This document shows positions 45,414 through 54,898 of a stretch of 64,000 nt of DNA, piece after piece; positions within the stretch are counted from its first letter, which is position 1, and the number at the start of each line of letters is the position of its first letter. Both the position numbers and the translations under genes were made by a program. The DNA comes from Candidatus Enterococcus myersii (GTDB lineage: Bacteria; Bacillota; Bacilli; Lactobacillales; Enterococcaceae): contig NZ_JAFLVT010000015.1 of the NCBI RefSeq assembly GCF_017316025.1, positions 1-64,000 of the forward strand, written 5' to 3'. The notes beneath the pieces were generated by a model, which saw nothing but the letters and a program-made list of their open reading frames with translations, made no database searches and had not been told where the DNA came from.

Positions 45414-45725
45414 ATGGAATTACGAGGAAAACAAAAACGCTTTTTAAGAAGCAAAGCGCATCACCTACAGCCGATTTTTCAAATAGGAAAAGGCGGCATT
45501 AGTGGTCCAATGATTACCCAAATTGGAGAAGCGTTGGAAAAACGGGAACTAATTAAAGTTTCTTTGCTACAAAATACAGATGAGATTGCAACTGATGTCG
45601 CACATATTTTAACGGAGGAAGTACACTGTCAAGTTGTTCAGATTATCGGCCGCATTTTAGTCTTATACCGACCAAGCAGCAAAGAAAAATATCAAAGGAT
45701 TTCAAAAGAAGTAAAAGCAATTTAG
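45414..45725 (+). CDS. yhbY: YhbY family RNA-binding protein (CRM domain)
   Basis: The 103-residue protein is a single CRM domain, with the GKGGISGPMITQIGEALEKRELIKV core split between its GxxG loop and helix. Family members bind pre-50S ribosomal particles. AGAAGG precedes the ATG, 14 bases after yqeH. It is co-transcribed with the assembly genes around it. Confidence 0.9.
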   Translation: MELRGKQKRFLRSKAHHLQPIFQIGKGGISGPMITQIGEALEKRELIKVSLLQNTDEIATDVAHILTEEVHCQVVQIIGRILVLYRPSSKEKYQRISKEVKAI

Positions 45726-45737
45726 GAGGTTTGGCAG

Positions 45738-46376
45738 ATGCAAAAAGTGGCAGTTGGTGTCGTACCGCAAGTAAAAATGGCACCGCTAAACAACAAGCGT
45801 CGTAAACAAGTTGGTATTTTAGGTGGGAACTTTAATCCGGTACATGTGATGCATTTAATTATTGCAGACCAAGTAGGACAACTTTTAGGCTTAGATGAAG
45901 TACGTCTAATGCCAGAGTATCTGCCCCCTCATATTGATGCAAAAAAGACAATTTCAGCCCACCATCGCATAGAAATGTTAAAGTTAGCTGTTCAAGATAA
46001 TCCACGCTTAAAAGTAGAGGATGTTGAAATTAGACGGCAAGGTGTTAGTTATACGATTGATACCATGAAGATTTTAAAAGAACAAAATCCAGATACTGAT
46101 TTTTATTTTATTATCGGTGGCGATATGGTGGCTTATCTACCGAAATGGCGTCAAATTGATGAGTTGGCTGACTTAGTTCAATTTGTAGGCGTTAAACGTC
46201 CTGAGTACAGTCAAGAAAGTCCGTATCCAATTATTTGGGTGGACATTCCACAAATGGATTTGAGTTCGTCTCTGATTCGTAAAAAGATTGCCCAGGGGTG
46301 CTCGGCGCGCTACTTTCTGCCAGATCCTGTGTTAAACTATATTTTAGAAAAGGGGCTGTATCTTGATGAAATATAG
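45738..46376 (+). CDS. nadD: Nicotinate-nucleotide adenylyltransferase
   Basis: NadD makes deamido-NAD from nicotinate mononucleotide and ATP. The 212-residue protein has the nucleotidyltransferase motif GILGGNFNPVHVMHL and the ISSSxxR-type motif MDLSSSLIRKKI. The usual GxFDP is here GNFNP, a known variant. A 20-residue N-terminal extension precedes the fold. AGGAGG lies before the ATG. It overlaps yqeK by 11 bases. Confidence 0.93.
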   Translation: MQKVAVGVVPQVKMAPLNNKRRKQVGILGGNFNPVHVMHLIIADQVGQLLGLDEVRLMPEYLPPHIDAKKTISAHHRIEMLKLAVQDNPRLKVEDVEIRRQGVSYTIDTMKILKEQNPDTDFYFIIGGDMVAYLPKWRQIDELADLVQFVGVKRPEYSQESPYPIIWVDIPQMDLSSSLIRKKIAQGCSARYFLPDPVLNYILEKGLYLDEI

Positions 46377-46956
46377 TGATAATTATACGGCGATGGATCG
46401 AAAATTACTGATGCAAAAAGTTCAGATGCAAATGAGTGAAAAACGCTTTAAACACGTTTTGGGTGTGGAAGAAACTGCGATTGCCTTGGCAAGTAAATAT
46501 GGTGCTTCACCAGAAAAAGCAAGTATTGCTGCTTTGACGCATGACTACGCTAAAGAAAGAAGCGACGATGAATTTCAATTGGTTATTCGTCGTGATGGTT
46601 TTGATTTGGACTTGTTAAACTGGGGTAACGCCATTTGGCACGGCATTGTGGGGGCTGACTTTGTTCAGCGAGAGTTAGAAATTGATGACGAAGAAATTTT
46701 AACAGCGATTGCGTTGCATACTACCGGTGCAGCTGAAATGTCACTTTTGGCAAAAATCATTTATGTAGCGGACTTTATTGAACCTGGACGAGACTTTCCA
46801 GGGGTTAAAAAAGCACGAGAAATAGCATTGATTAATTTAGATGAGGCTGTTGCTTATGAAACAAAGCATACACTGACCTATCTAATTGAACAAAACAAGC
46901 CCATTTATCCAAAAACAATTGAGACATATAATAAGTGGGTCGCAAATCACGCTTAA
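46366..46956 (+). CDS. yqeK: HD-domain hydrolase YqeK (diadenosine tetraphosphatase)
   Basis: The 196-residue HD-domain enzyme has the metal ligands in FKHVLGVEETA, LTHDYAKE and ALHTTGA. Homologues split diadenosine tetraphosphate symmetrically. The ATG at 46366 is spaced from AAAAGGGG; a TTG one codon earlier is less likely. It overlaps the nadD end, and the pair is conserved across Firmicutes. Confidence 0.9.
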   Translation: MKYSDNYTAMDRKLLMQKVQMQMSEKRFKHVLGVEETAIALASKYGASPEKASIAALTHDYAKERSDDEFQLVIRRDGFDLDLLNWGNAIWHGIVGADFVQRELEIDDEEILTAIALHTTGAAEMSLLAKIIYVADFIEPGRDFPGVKKAREIALINLDEAVAYETKHTLTYLIEQNKPIYPKTIETYNKWVANHA

Positions 46957-46994
46957 CTAAAATAACGTAACACCAAATATAGGAGGGAACTACC

Positions 46995-47351
46995 ATAGAA
47001 AGTGAAAAGATTTTACAAACAGCAGTAGAAGCTGCTGATTCAAAACATGCGCAAGATATTATTGCATTAGATGTGCGAGAAATTTCCCTATTGGCAGATT
47101 ATTTTTTAATTTGTTCTGCAAATAGTGAACGTCAGATTAATGCGATCATTGATGAAATCGTCGAAAAAGAAGAAACACAAGGAGTTGCCATCAAAAGAAT
47201 TGAAGGTAAAGACGGAGCTAAATGGGTTTTAATTGATCTAGGGGATGTTATTGTCCACGTATTTAGCACAAGCGAGCGGGAATTTTACAATTTAGAAAAA
47301 TTGTGGTCTGACGCACCTTTAGTTGACCTAAATGCATGGCTTGTATCTTAA
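46995..47351 (+). CDS. rsfS: Ribosomal silencing factor RsfS, with an ATA start codon
   Basis: RsfS binds ribosomal protein uL14 and blocks joining of the subunits. From ATA at 46995 the 118-residue protein has the family's normal length and N terminus (xESEKILQTAVEAADSKHAQ), followed by ISLLADYFLICSANSERQI and the WVLIDLGDVIVHVF motif. AGGAGG lies eight bases before the ATA. The first in-frame standard start (GTG, 47073) would remove 26 conserved residues and has no ribosome site. A sequencing or assembly change of ATG to ATA is the alternative. Confidence 0.85.
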   Translation: MESEKILQTAVEAADSKHAQDIIALDVREISLLADYFLICSANSERQINAIIDEIVEKEETQGVAIKRIEGKDGAKWVLIDLGDVIVHVFSTSEREFYNLEKLWSDAPLVDLNAWLVS

Positions 47352-47352
47352 A

Positions 47353-48087
47353 ATGACATATGAAACATTTGCTTTTGTTTATGATGAAGTGATGGATAAA
47401 AGTCTATATGAAAAATGGTATGAATTTTCAAAGCGCCATTTAAAGCAAAAAAAACAATTACTAGAATTGGCATGTGGTACCGGGGCACTAGCCTGTCGCT
47501 TTGCCAAAGACGGTTATGATGTGACGGCTTTAGATTTATCGGAAGAAATGTTAATGATTGCAAGCCAACGAGCTTTTGAAGCGGATGTTTCGGTACAATT
47601 TATTGAAGGTGATATGCTGGATTTAAATGATATCGGCGAATACGAAGCTGTTACCTGCTTTTCGGATTCACTATGCTATATGCCAGATGAACAAGCCGTT
47701 CAACAAGTTTTTGATGGTGTCTATCAGCTGTTAAAAAAAGAGGGAATCTTCATTTTTGATGTTCACTCTCTTTATCAAATCAATGAAGTTTTTCCTGATT
47801 ATAACTACCATTATCAAACCGATGAGTTTGCTTTTTTGTGGGAAAGTTATCAAGGAAAGCTACCTGATAGTATTGAACATTTTCTAACTTTTTTTGTCGC
47901 GCAAAACACAGAGTGCGATTTATTTGAACGCAGAGATGAGTTGCATAAAGAACGTACTTACTCATTGGAACTTTATCAAAGAATGTTGGAAAATGCTGGG
48001 TTTAATCAGATAGAGTGCTTTGGTGATTTCACCGATAGTCAGCCAAATGAAAAAACGCGCCGTTGGTTTTTTGTTTGTCAAAAATAA
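47353..48087 (+). CDS. Class I SAM-dependent methyltransferase
   Basis: The 244-residue protein has the SAM-binding motif LLELACGTGALACRFAK (near residue 38), the acidic DLSEEML and the post-motif FSDSLCYM, all typical of the methyltransferase that follows rsfS in many Firmicutes. The substrate is unknown. The ATG starts one base after the rsfS stop, without a clear ribosome site of its own, so it depends on coupled translation. Last gene of the operon. Confidence 0.85.
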   Translation: MTYETFAFVYDEVMDKSLYEKWYEFSKRHLKQKKQLLELACGTGALACRFAKDGYDVTALDLSEEMLMIASQRAFEADVSVQFIEGDMLDLNDIGEYEAVTCFSDSLCYMPDEQAVQQVFDGVYQLLKKEGIFIFDVHSLYQINEVFPDYNYHYQTDEFAFLWESYQGKLPDSIEHFLTFFVAQNTECDLFERRDELHKERTYSLELYQRMLENAGFNQIECFGDFTDSQPNEKTRRWFFVCQK

Positions 48088-48101
48088 GTGAATACAAAAT
48101 T

Positions 48102-48147
48102 ATCCGGACGCAAGATATGAAACGTTTTAACATATCAGTCCGGTTAT
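48102..48147 (+). terminator. Hairpin after the yqeG operon
   Basis: CCGGAC and GATATG pair with CATATC and GTCCGG in an interrupted stem. The following sequence is only moderately T-rich, so termination is probable rather than certain. Confidence 0.5.
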
Positions 48148-48194
48148 ATTTGTTTATGTCATAATTACCTGTTTTAAAAAGAAAGGAAAGAAAA

Positions 48195-49358
48195 ATGAAA
48201 GCTTGCGGTGTTATTGTTGAATACAATCCCTTTCATAATGGCCATCTTTATCATATCAAAACAGCCCGCAAGAAAAGTCAGGCGGACGTTGTCATTGCTG
48301 TAATGAGCGGAAATTTTTTGCAGCGAGGAGAGCCAGCGGTGGTGGATAAATGGCAAAGAGCAGATGCTGCACTGGCTCATGGTGTGGATTTAGTAATTGA
48401 ATTACCCATTCAATACGCTTGCCAAGCAGCGGACATATTTGCAAAAGGCGGCATCAAAACGCTGGCAGCATTACAATGTGATAGTTTGTGCTTTGGAACT
48501 GATTATGATGCAACGTTTGATTATAATGCCTTTGGACAACAGTTGAATCGGCAGTCTGCTGAAATAAAGGCACTGTTTCAACGAAAGGCGGATCAAAAAA
48601 AGACGTATCCACAAATTATGCAAGAAGTTTATCAGGAACTGTTTAACCTACCGCAAGTTAATCAAATGTTGCCTAATCATATTTTGGGTTTGAGTTATGC
48701 CAAAGAAAATGCGCAGCTACAAAATCCGATGAATTTAATTGCTATTAAAAGACAAAAAGCAGGTTATCACGATATTCAAATTACAGATGGAAAAATCGCC
48801 AGCGCTACAGCAATTCGTAAGCTGCTTCAAGAAGATGGCGATATTTCTAATTTTGTACCAACCAAGACAAAACAAAGTGTAGAAAAATATTTTGTTGATT
48901 GGCATAACTTTTGGCCTTATTTACGTTACCGCTTAATGAGTAGTAGCCTAGAAGATTTATTAATCCTCTATCAAATGGAATCAGGGCTTGCCTTGAAAAT
49001 GCAGCAAACTGCACTTAATACCACAGATTTTACGGATTTTTTGTCTCAAGTAAAATCAAAGCACTATACATTAACCCGGATTCAAAGACAGCTATGTTAT
49101 ATTTTGTTGAATATTACACGTGCTGAAATGCAGCTTGCTTGGTCAGATAATTATTTGCGTATACTCGGGTTTAACCGTAAAGGACAAAAATATTTGAATC
49201 AACTTAAAAAAGTGACCCCTTGGCCACTACTTGCAAAAATCGGCAAAAGTGGTGCCAATCAAGTCCCCTTAACTTTAAGAGCCGATGAAATTTATCGGTT
49301 GGCAAGTAAAGACATTAGCGAACAAAATTTTGGTCGAAGGCCTTTGAAATTGAATTGA
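48195..49358 (+). CDS. tmcAL: tRNA(Met) cytidine acetate ligase
   Basis: TmcAL uses acetate and ATP to acetylate C34 of elongator tRNA-Met. The 387-residue protein has the nucleotidyltransferase-type start GVIVEYNPFHNGHLYHI, then AVMSGNFLQRGEPAVVDKW and the later SATAIRKLL motif, as in the family formerly called YlbM. GAAAGGAAAG precedes the ATG. It is a separate gene after the yqeG operon. Confidence 0.88.
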   Translation: MKACGVIVEYNPFHNGHLYHIKTARKKSQADVVIAVMSGNFLQRGEPAVVDKWQRADAALAHGVDLVIELPIQYACQAADIFAKGGIKTLAALQCDSLCFGTDYDATFDYNAFGQQLNRQSAEIKALFQRKADQKKTYPQIMQEVYQELFNLPQVNQMLPNHILGLSYAKENAQLQNPMNLIAIKRQKAGYHDIQITDGKIASATAIRKLLQEDGDISNFVPTKTKQSVEKYFVDWHNFWPYLRYRLMSSSLEDLLILYQMESGLALKMQQTALNTTDFTDFLSQVKSKHYTLTRIQRQLCYILLNITRAEMQLAWSDNYLRILGFNRKGQKYLNQLKKVTPWPLLAKIGKSGANQVPLTLRADEIYRLASKDISEQNFGRRPLKLN

Positions 49359-49371
49359 GACTAAAAAATAC

Positions 49372-49400
49372 TTCACAGGAAGCCTTCACACAAGTATAAT
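49372..49400 (+). promoter_or_regulatory. yebC promoter
   Basis: TTCACA (49372-49377) and TATAAT (49395-49400) are 17 bases apart, about 50 bases before the gene. Confidence 0.65.
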
Positions 49401-49452
49401 GGAAAAGGACGTTTTTTCGTCAGTTGAATAATATAGAAACGGAAGTGAAAGT

Positions 49453-50172
49453 ATGGGTCGTAAGTGGGCAAATATCGTCGCGAAAAAGACCGCAAAAGAC
49501 GGTGCAAATAGTCGTGTTTATGCAAAATTTGGGATTGAAATCTACGCAGCAGCAAAATCAGGTGATCCTGATCCCCACGCCAACCAAAAATTACGTTTTG
49601 TTATCGAACGGGCGAAAACGTATAATGTGCCAAAACACATCATTGATCGTGCGATTGAAAAAGCAAAAGGATCTGGCGATGAAAATTATCAAGAGTTGCG
49701 TTATGAAGGCTTTGGGCCAAATGGCTCAATGGTAATCGTAGATGCTTTAACCAATAACGTTAATCGTACTGCTGCTGATGTTCGCGCTGCTTTTGGTAAA
49801 AATGGCGGGAATATGGGAGTATCTGGAGCTGTTAGTTACATGTTTGATAATACTGCGATTTTTGGTTTTGCCGGCGAAGATGCCGATGAAATTTTAGAAT
49901 ACCTAATGGAAAAAGACATTGATGTTCGCGATGTTACAAAAGAAGACGATCAAATCATCGTTTATGGGGAACCAGAGGACTTTAACAGTATTCAAGCAGC
50001 ATTAAAGGAAAAAGGAATTGCTGAGTTTTCAGTAGCAGAAATTCAAATGATGCCTCAAAATGAAATCCAATTAACAGGCGAAGACTTAGAAAAATTTGAA
50101 AAAATGATCGATGCCTTAGACGATTTGGAAGATGTACAACAAATCTTCCACAATGTAGAATTGGACGATTAA
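49453..50172 (+). CDS. yebC: YebC/PmpR family protein
   Basis: The 239-residue protein is of the YebC/TACO1 family, starting [20 protein letters not shown] and containing [19 protein letters not shown]. Members were described as DNA-binding regulators and, more recently, as aids to translation of proline-rich stretches. The shorter N-terminal motif suggests the YeeN-type subgroup. GAAGTGAAAG lies before the ATG. It is a single gene. Confidence 0.88.
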   Translation: MGRKWANIVAKKTAKDGANSRVYAKFGIEIYAAAKSGDPDPHANQKLRFVIERAKTYNVPKHIIDRAIEKAKGSGDENYQELRYEGFGPNGSMVIVDALTNNVNRTAADVRAAFGKNGGNMGVSGAVSYMFDNTAIFGFAGEDADEILEYLMEKDIDVRDVTKEDDQIIVYGEPEDFNSIQAALKEKGIAEFSVAEIQMMPQNEIQLTGEDLEKFEKMIDALDDLEDVQQIFHNVELDD

Positions 50173-50231
50173 GATAGTTAACATAGAATATAAAAGTTAC
50201 GAATAGTTAAAAAGAGGACTACTAATTGATA

Positions 50232-50308
50232 TGCTCCAATAACTAGAATTTAATTTTTCTTTGACCTAGTTAGGGGAGCTTATCAAAAAGTAGCTCTCTT
50301 TTTTTGTT
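50232..50308 (+). terminator. Terminator region after yebC with two alternative hairpins
   Basis: GCTCC and AACTAG (50233-50246) can pair with CTAGTT and GGAGC (50266-50279). The same GGAGCT can instead pair with AGCTC (50292-50296), followed by TCTTTTTTT. The second form looks like an intrinsic terminator. Confidence 0.5.
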
Positions 50309-50359
50309 TATTTAAAATTGCGTAACTGTTTTCCTTAATTGAAACTAAAAAAATTAAAA

Positions 50360-50387
50360 GGCTGTTAGCCAACCGATGCTAACAGCC
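50360..50387. other. Strong hairpin without a T tract
   Basis: GGCTGTTAGC/GCTAACAGCC, a perfect 10-bp stem with an eight-base loop, then AAAGGAGA but no clear reading frame behind it. The rest of 50,309-50,610 shows no gene. It may be a decayed gene start or an RNA element. Confidence 0.5.
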
Positions 50388-50622
50388 TACAAAGGAGAAA
50401 ATTTCAATATCATACCATGGAAAAAGAATAGCACGACAATTCGATGGGTTCAACACTTCTGAGTTAAAAGAACAGCATTAGAACAATAAAAAAGTACATG
50501 CTTAGTGGTGTTATCCAGAATAAGTACAAAAAGGCTAATTCATTTATAGAATTGAGTTGAAAGTGGAGATTTTTGTCATATTTTTCTATCAAAGTGGTAT
50601 GCTTTTACAAGGGGGAAAGATG

Positions 50623-50931
50623 ATGGGAATAAAAAGTGTTCCGATTTTAGTTTTTGTTTATCTTGCATTTGCGATAGCGGGTAGATTTTTTAATAGTAGT
50701 GAAAAGAAAAAGGCTTTACTTGCAACGATTATCGTTAGAATAGCGCTATTTGTATTAGCTTTGTTTGCTACCTTTATAAAAGATATTCCAGAATTGGCCA
50801 GTGTATTTTTGAATGCCGACCTTAATTATGTCTCACCGCCAGATCTTGCTGTTTTGATTGGGATACCACTTTTACTGGTGGATATTGTCGATAGCGGGTT
50901 TAGTTGGAGTGATTTAAAAAAAGAAAAATAA
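50623..50931 (+). CDS. Small membrane protein, unknown family
   Basis: A protein of about 102 residues with three hydrophobic segments (about residues 4-22, 32-50 and 75-95) and charged loops. I do not recognise it. AAGGGGG lies before two adjacent ATG codons (50620 and 50623); either could be used, and the longer upstream frame has no ribosome site. It is followed by a gap and then another small membrane gene on the same strand. Confidence 0.6.
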   Translation: MGIKSVPILVFVYLAFAIAGRFFNSSEKKKALLATIIVRIALFVLALFATFIKDIPELASVFLNADLNYVSPPDLAVLIGIPLLLVDIVDSGFSWSDLKKEK

Positions 50932-51138
50932 AACGGCTCGTCAGATCAAATATTTGAAGCTAAAAATAAGTAAAAGACCGCTCCTGTTTGATTAAGTTAA
51001 AATAATTTGGACGCTATCTTAAGCTGATTTTTTTCAAGATAAAATCGCAAAAAGGAGGCAAACTCTAAATTAGCATATTTAAGCTTAATTTTTGACAACT
51101 TTTCCAAGCTTTGGGATAGTGGAATAGGAGGGGATAAT

Positions 51139-51534
51139 ATGATTCAAGCATATAAAGAATACTGGCATAATATGACTGTAATGAATGCCTCTGCAAAAAG
51201 AGGGCAATATTGGTGGCCACAACTCGTGAATTATTTGGTATTGGCACTTTACTCCATTCTAACTGGTGTTAGCCGTTATATAGAAATTACACCAGATGAT
51301 GTGACGGTCATCAAAGAGTGGAACACGATTACGATCATTTTTATTTTATTAAATGCATTAATCTGGCTCGCTAATTTTACTGTACGAGCAAGACGCCTAC
51401 ATGATCGCAATCACAGCAATTGGTGGATTTTGTTTTACTTAATTCCAATAATCGGTACGATCGTTATTTTCATTACCCTAATTTTGCCAAGTAAATCCAA
51501 TACACGTTGGCCTCAGAATCAATCAGAATTTTAG
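51139..51534 (+). CDS. DUF805 family membrane protein
   Basis: The 131-residue protein has the DUF805 pattern: an N-terminal YKEYWHNMTVMNASAKRGQY, hydrophobic helices, the central RARRLHDRNHSNWWILFYL and a final hydrophobic helix. The function is not established. GGAGGGG lies before the ATG. A strong terminator follows. Confidence 0.82.
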   Translation: MIQAYKEYWHNMTVMNASAKRGQYWWPQLVNYLVLALYSILTGVSRYIEITPDDVTVIKEWNTITIIFILLNALIWLANFTVRARRLHDRNHSNWWILFYLIPIIGTIVIFITLILPSKSNTRWPQNQSEF

Positions 51535-51545
51535 GATGAAAAGCT

Positions 51546-51597
51546 AAAAAAAGCACCTGCAACATTTCACAGTGAAGTGTTGCAGGTGCTTTTTTTG
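51546..51597 (+). terminator. Terminator after the DUF805 gene
   Basis: AAAGCACCTGCAACA pairs with TGTTGCAGGTGCTTT, followed by T residues. Confidence 0.93.
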
Positions 51598-51599
51598 TC

Positions 51600-51713
51600 T
51601 GGCGGCACAGAAGTATCCATTTTATTTTTCACAAGAAAAAATATTAATAGGACTACTTTAGCCCTTTTAAGCCCCTCAAACTGGCTTCTAAGCCTTAAGC
51701 CGAAATTTTTTAT
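51600..51713 (+). repeat. Dispersed intergenic repeat, copy 2
   Basis: Shares TTTTTCACAAG and GACT-CTTTAGC, at the same 15-base spacing, with 21,115-21,205. It likewise follows a strong terminator directly. The region to 51,749 holds no gene. Confidence 0.5.
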
Positions 51714-51749
51714 TGTTAGCAAGGCAACTGAGTGCAAGTAACTTTTTTA

Positions 51750-52391
51750 TTATGCTGACTTGGTAAAAAGACTTTGTAGCGCGGCAATAAAATATGGCAA
51801 ATATAAAAACCATAAGTTGAGCCGTTGCCATAATCCCCGATGGGAAACTTGGAATTGGCTAATAATTGGGATTTTTGGCATTGCAAATAAAAACATAAAA
51901 ATCAAAGCGGCAATAAAAATAAGTGGTAATAAAATAATCATTACTGAATTTTTTTCTTTTTGATAGAGGAGAAATAAAAGTAATGTTCCCACTAAAAGTG
52001 CAACAAATCCTGCTCCTGAAGCGTAATTGTGAAGCAGTGAGGTGAAGTCTACTTCGCTGGAGTTAGCTGCTCGGTCGAAAATACCGGTAATAATACAGTC
52101 GCCAATACCAAACAAAATTACCATCAAAGAAAGAACAAACGCCAGTTGAGAATTTGTTTCTTTGAACCGCTGAAAGATAGCTGGGCCACTTAAGACAAAG
52201 AGAGTACCGTTAATAATTTCCCAGATTTTAAACGCCCATTTTGTCGGGCTGTCGGTTTCACCAAAGGTTGAGATGAGATCATTAATTTGACTATAATTGG
52301 GATAGTACTTCGCCAAAATAAAAGGGAGTGCGATCTCACTGACAATGGCTAATAACAATAAATAAAAGCCATATTCTTTTAACAATTTCAT
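51750..52391 (-). CDS. DUF998 family membrane protein
   Basis: The 213-residue protein has about six hydrophobic helices and the DUF998 pattern, with NDLISTFGETDSPTKWAFKIW after the first helix. The function is unknown. The ATG at 52391 is eight bases after GGAG; a GTG three codons earlier overlaps that site. It is a single leftward gene, divergent from glpK. Confidence 0.75.
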   Translation of the reverse strand: MKLLKEYGFYLLLLAIVSEIALPFILAKYYPNYSQINDLISTFGETDSPTKWAFKIWEIINGTLFVLSGPAIFQRFKETNSQLAFVLSLMVILFGIGDCIITGIFDRAANSSEVDFTSLLHNYASGAGFVALLVGTLLLFLLYQKEKNSVMIILLPLIFIAALIFMFLFAMPKIPIISQFQVSHRGLWQRLNLWFLYLPYFIAALQSLFTKSA

Positions 52392-52527
52392 GTTAATCAC
52401 TCCAATAATTCAATTTACTTACAAATAATATTTTAATCTTATTTGGTTAACTTGGAAACTAAAAAGACTTTGCGTAAGGGCTACCAAATCCTAATCGGAA
52501 AATTGTCAAATTGTGCTATACTATTAA

Positions 52528-54072
<1,545 letters not shown>

Positions 54073-54102
54073 CGTTTTTTTCCCAGACTAGTTAGCAAGT
54101 AC

Positions 54103-54129
54103 TTGTATTTGAAAAAAATATGGTATACT
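54103..54129 (+). promoter_or_regulatory. Candidate promoter of the 54169 gene
   Basis: An extended -10 (TGG-TATACT, -10 at 54124-54129) with TTGTAT (54103-54108) at a short 15-base spacing. It implies a start near 54136, so translation most likely begins at the TTG downstream. Confidence 0.45.
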
Positions 54130-54168
54130 AATTGAGTGGAAACGTTATCTTTAAGGTGGTGGAAATCT

Positions 54169-54816
54169 TTGGAAAAAATTAGTTTAGAACCCTTTGATCG
54201 CATTTTAAGTGATTACCAACAAAAGGCAGAATTAGCCGTCTCGGTTAGTGATTGTTCAACTTTAGCACGGAGGTGTCAAAGTTTTGGTGTCGATGGCTAT
54301 CGCTTGGGGGATTTTCGAGGCGCGGGTTATTTAAATCGTTATGTTTACTACTCTGTAACCCAAGCACCCATGTTAATCTATCGTAAAAAATATTTAATTC
54401 CCTTAGTATTCCGCCATAATCCAGAAAGTTATGAACTTTTTTCGGAAGAGTATCGTTTGGAGAGTTTTTTCATTTTATTAGCATGGTATTTAAAAAATGA
54501 ACCGCAAAAAGTCATCTTACAGGATTACGAAAAGGTAAAAAATAAGCGTCTGTATCATGAATTTACTGTAATTGACAGTGCTTTTTTAGTTTTTCGTCTA
54601 TCGGAGATTTTAGATGCGGCTGGTTTGCCAATAAGTCATTGTGCTAACCTTGCTACCTTTAAAGAATGGAACAAGCAACATCGACTATTAGATAACGGAC
54701 TGGTTGGTCGCCACGCAAAAATCTTTGATGAAGAAGATAAAAAGCAATACTCAGAATTAAAAATGATTTTGCAATTAATTCAATTGAAATATCCCAATAC
54801 GAAATTATTCATATAA
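54169..54816 (+). CDS. Hypothetical protein, 215 residues
   Basis: I do not recognise the family. It is a soluble protein with mixed charge and segments such as RRCQSFGVDGYRLGDFRGAG and HCANLATFKEWNKQHRLLDN. The start is a TTG nine bases after AAGGTGG; a GTG upstream lies at the probable transcript start. It has its own promoter candidate and terminator. Codon use resembles the neighbours. Confidence 0.6.
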   Translation: MEKISLEPFDRILSDYQQKAELAVSVSDCSTLARRCQSFGVDGYRLGDFRGAGYLNRYVYYSVTQAPMLIYRKKYLIPLVFRHNPESYELFSEEYRLESFFILLAWYLKNEPQKVILQDYEKVKNKRLYHEFTVIDSAFLVFRLSEILDAAGLPISHCANLATFKEWNKQHRLLDNGLVGRHAKIFDEEDKKQYSELKMILQLIQLKYPNTKLFI

Positions 54817-54886
54817 AAAATACCCAAACCTATTGCTAGCAGCTGCGAAAAATTTCGGCAGTGCTTGTCATTGGTTTGGGTTTTTA
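54815..54886. terminator. Bidirectional terminator between the unknown gene and the helicase gene
   Basis: ATACCCAAACC pairs with GGTTTGGGT, with an inner TGC-GC-rich loop structure and T runs on both strands. Confidence 0.85.
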
Positions 54887-54898
54887 TGGCTAAAATAG

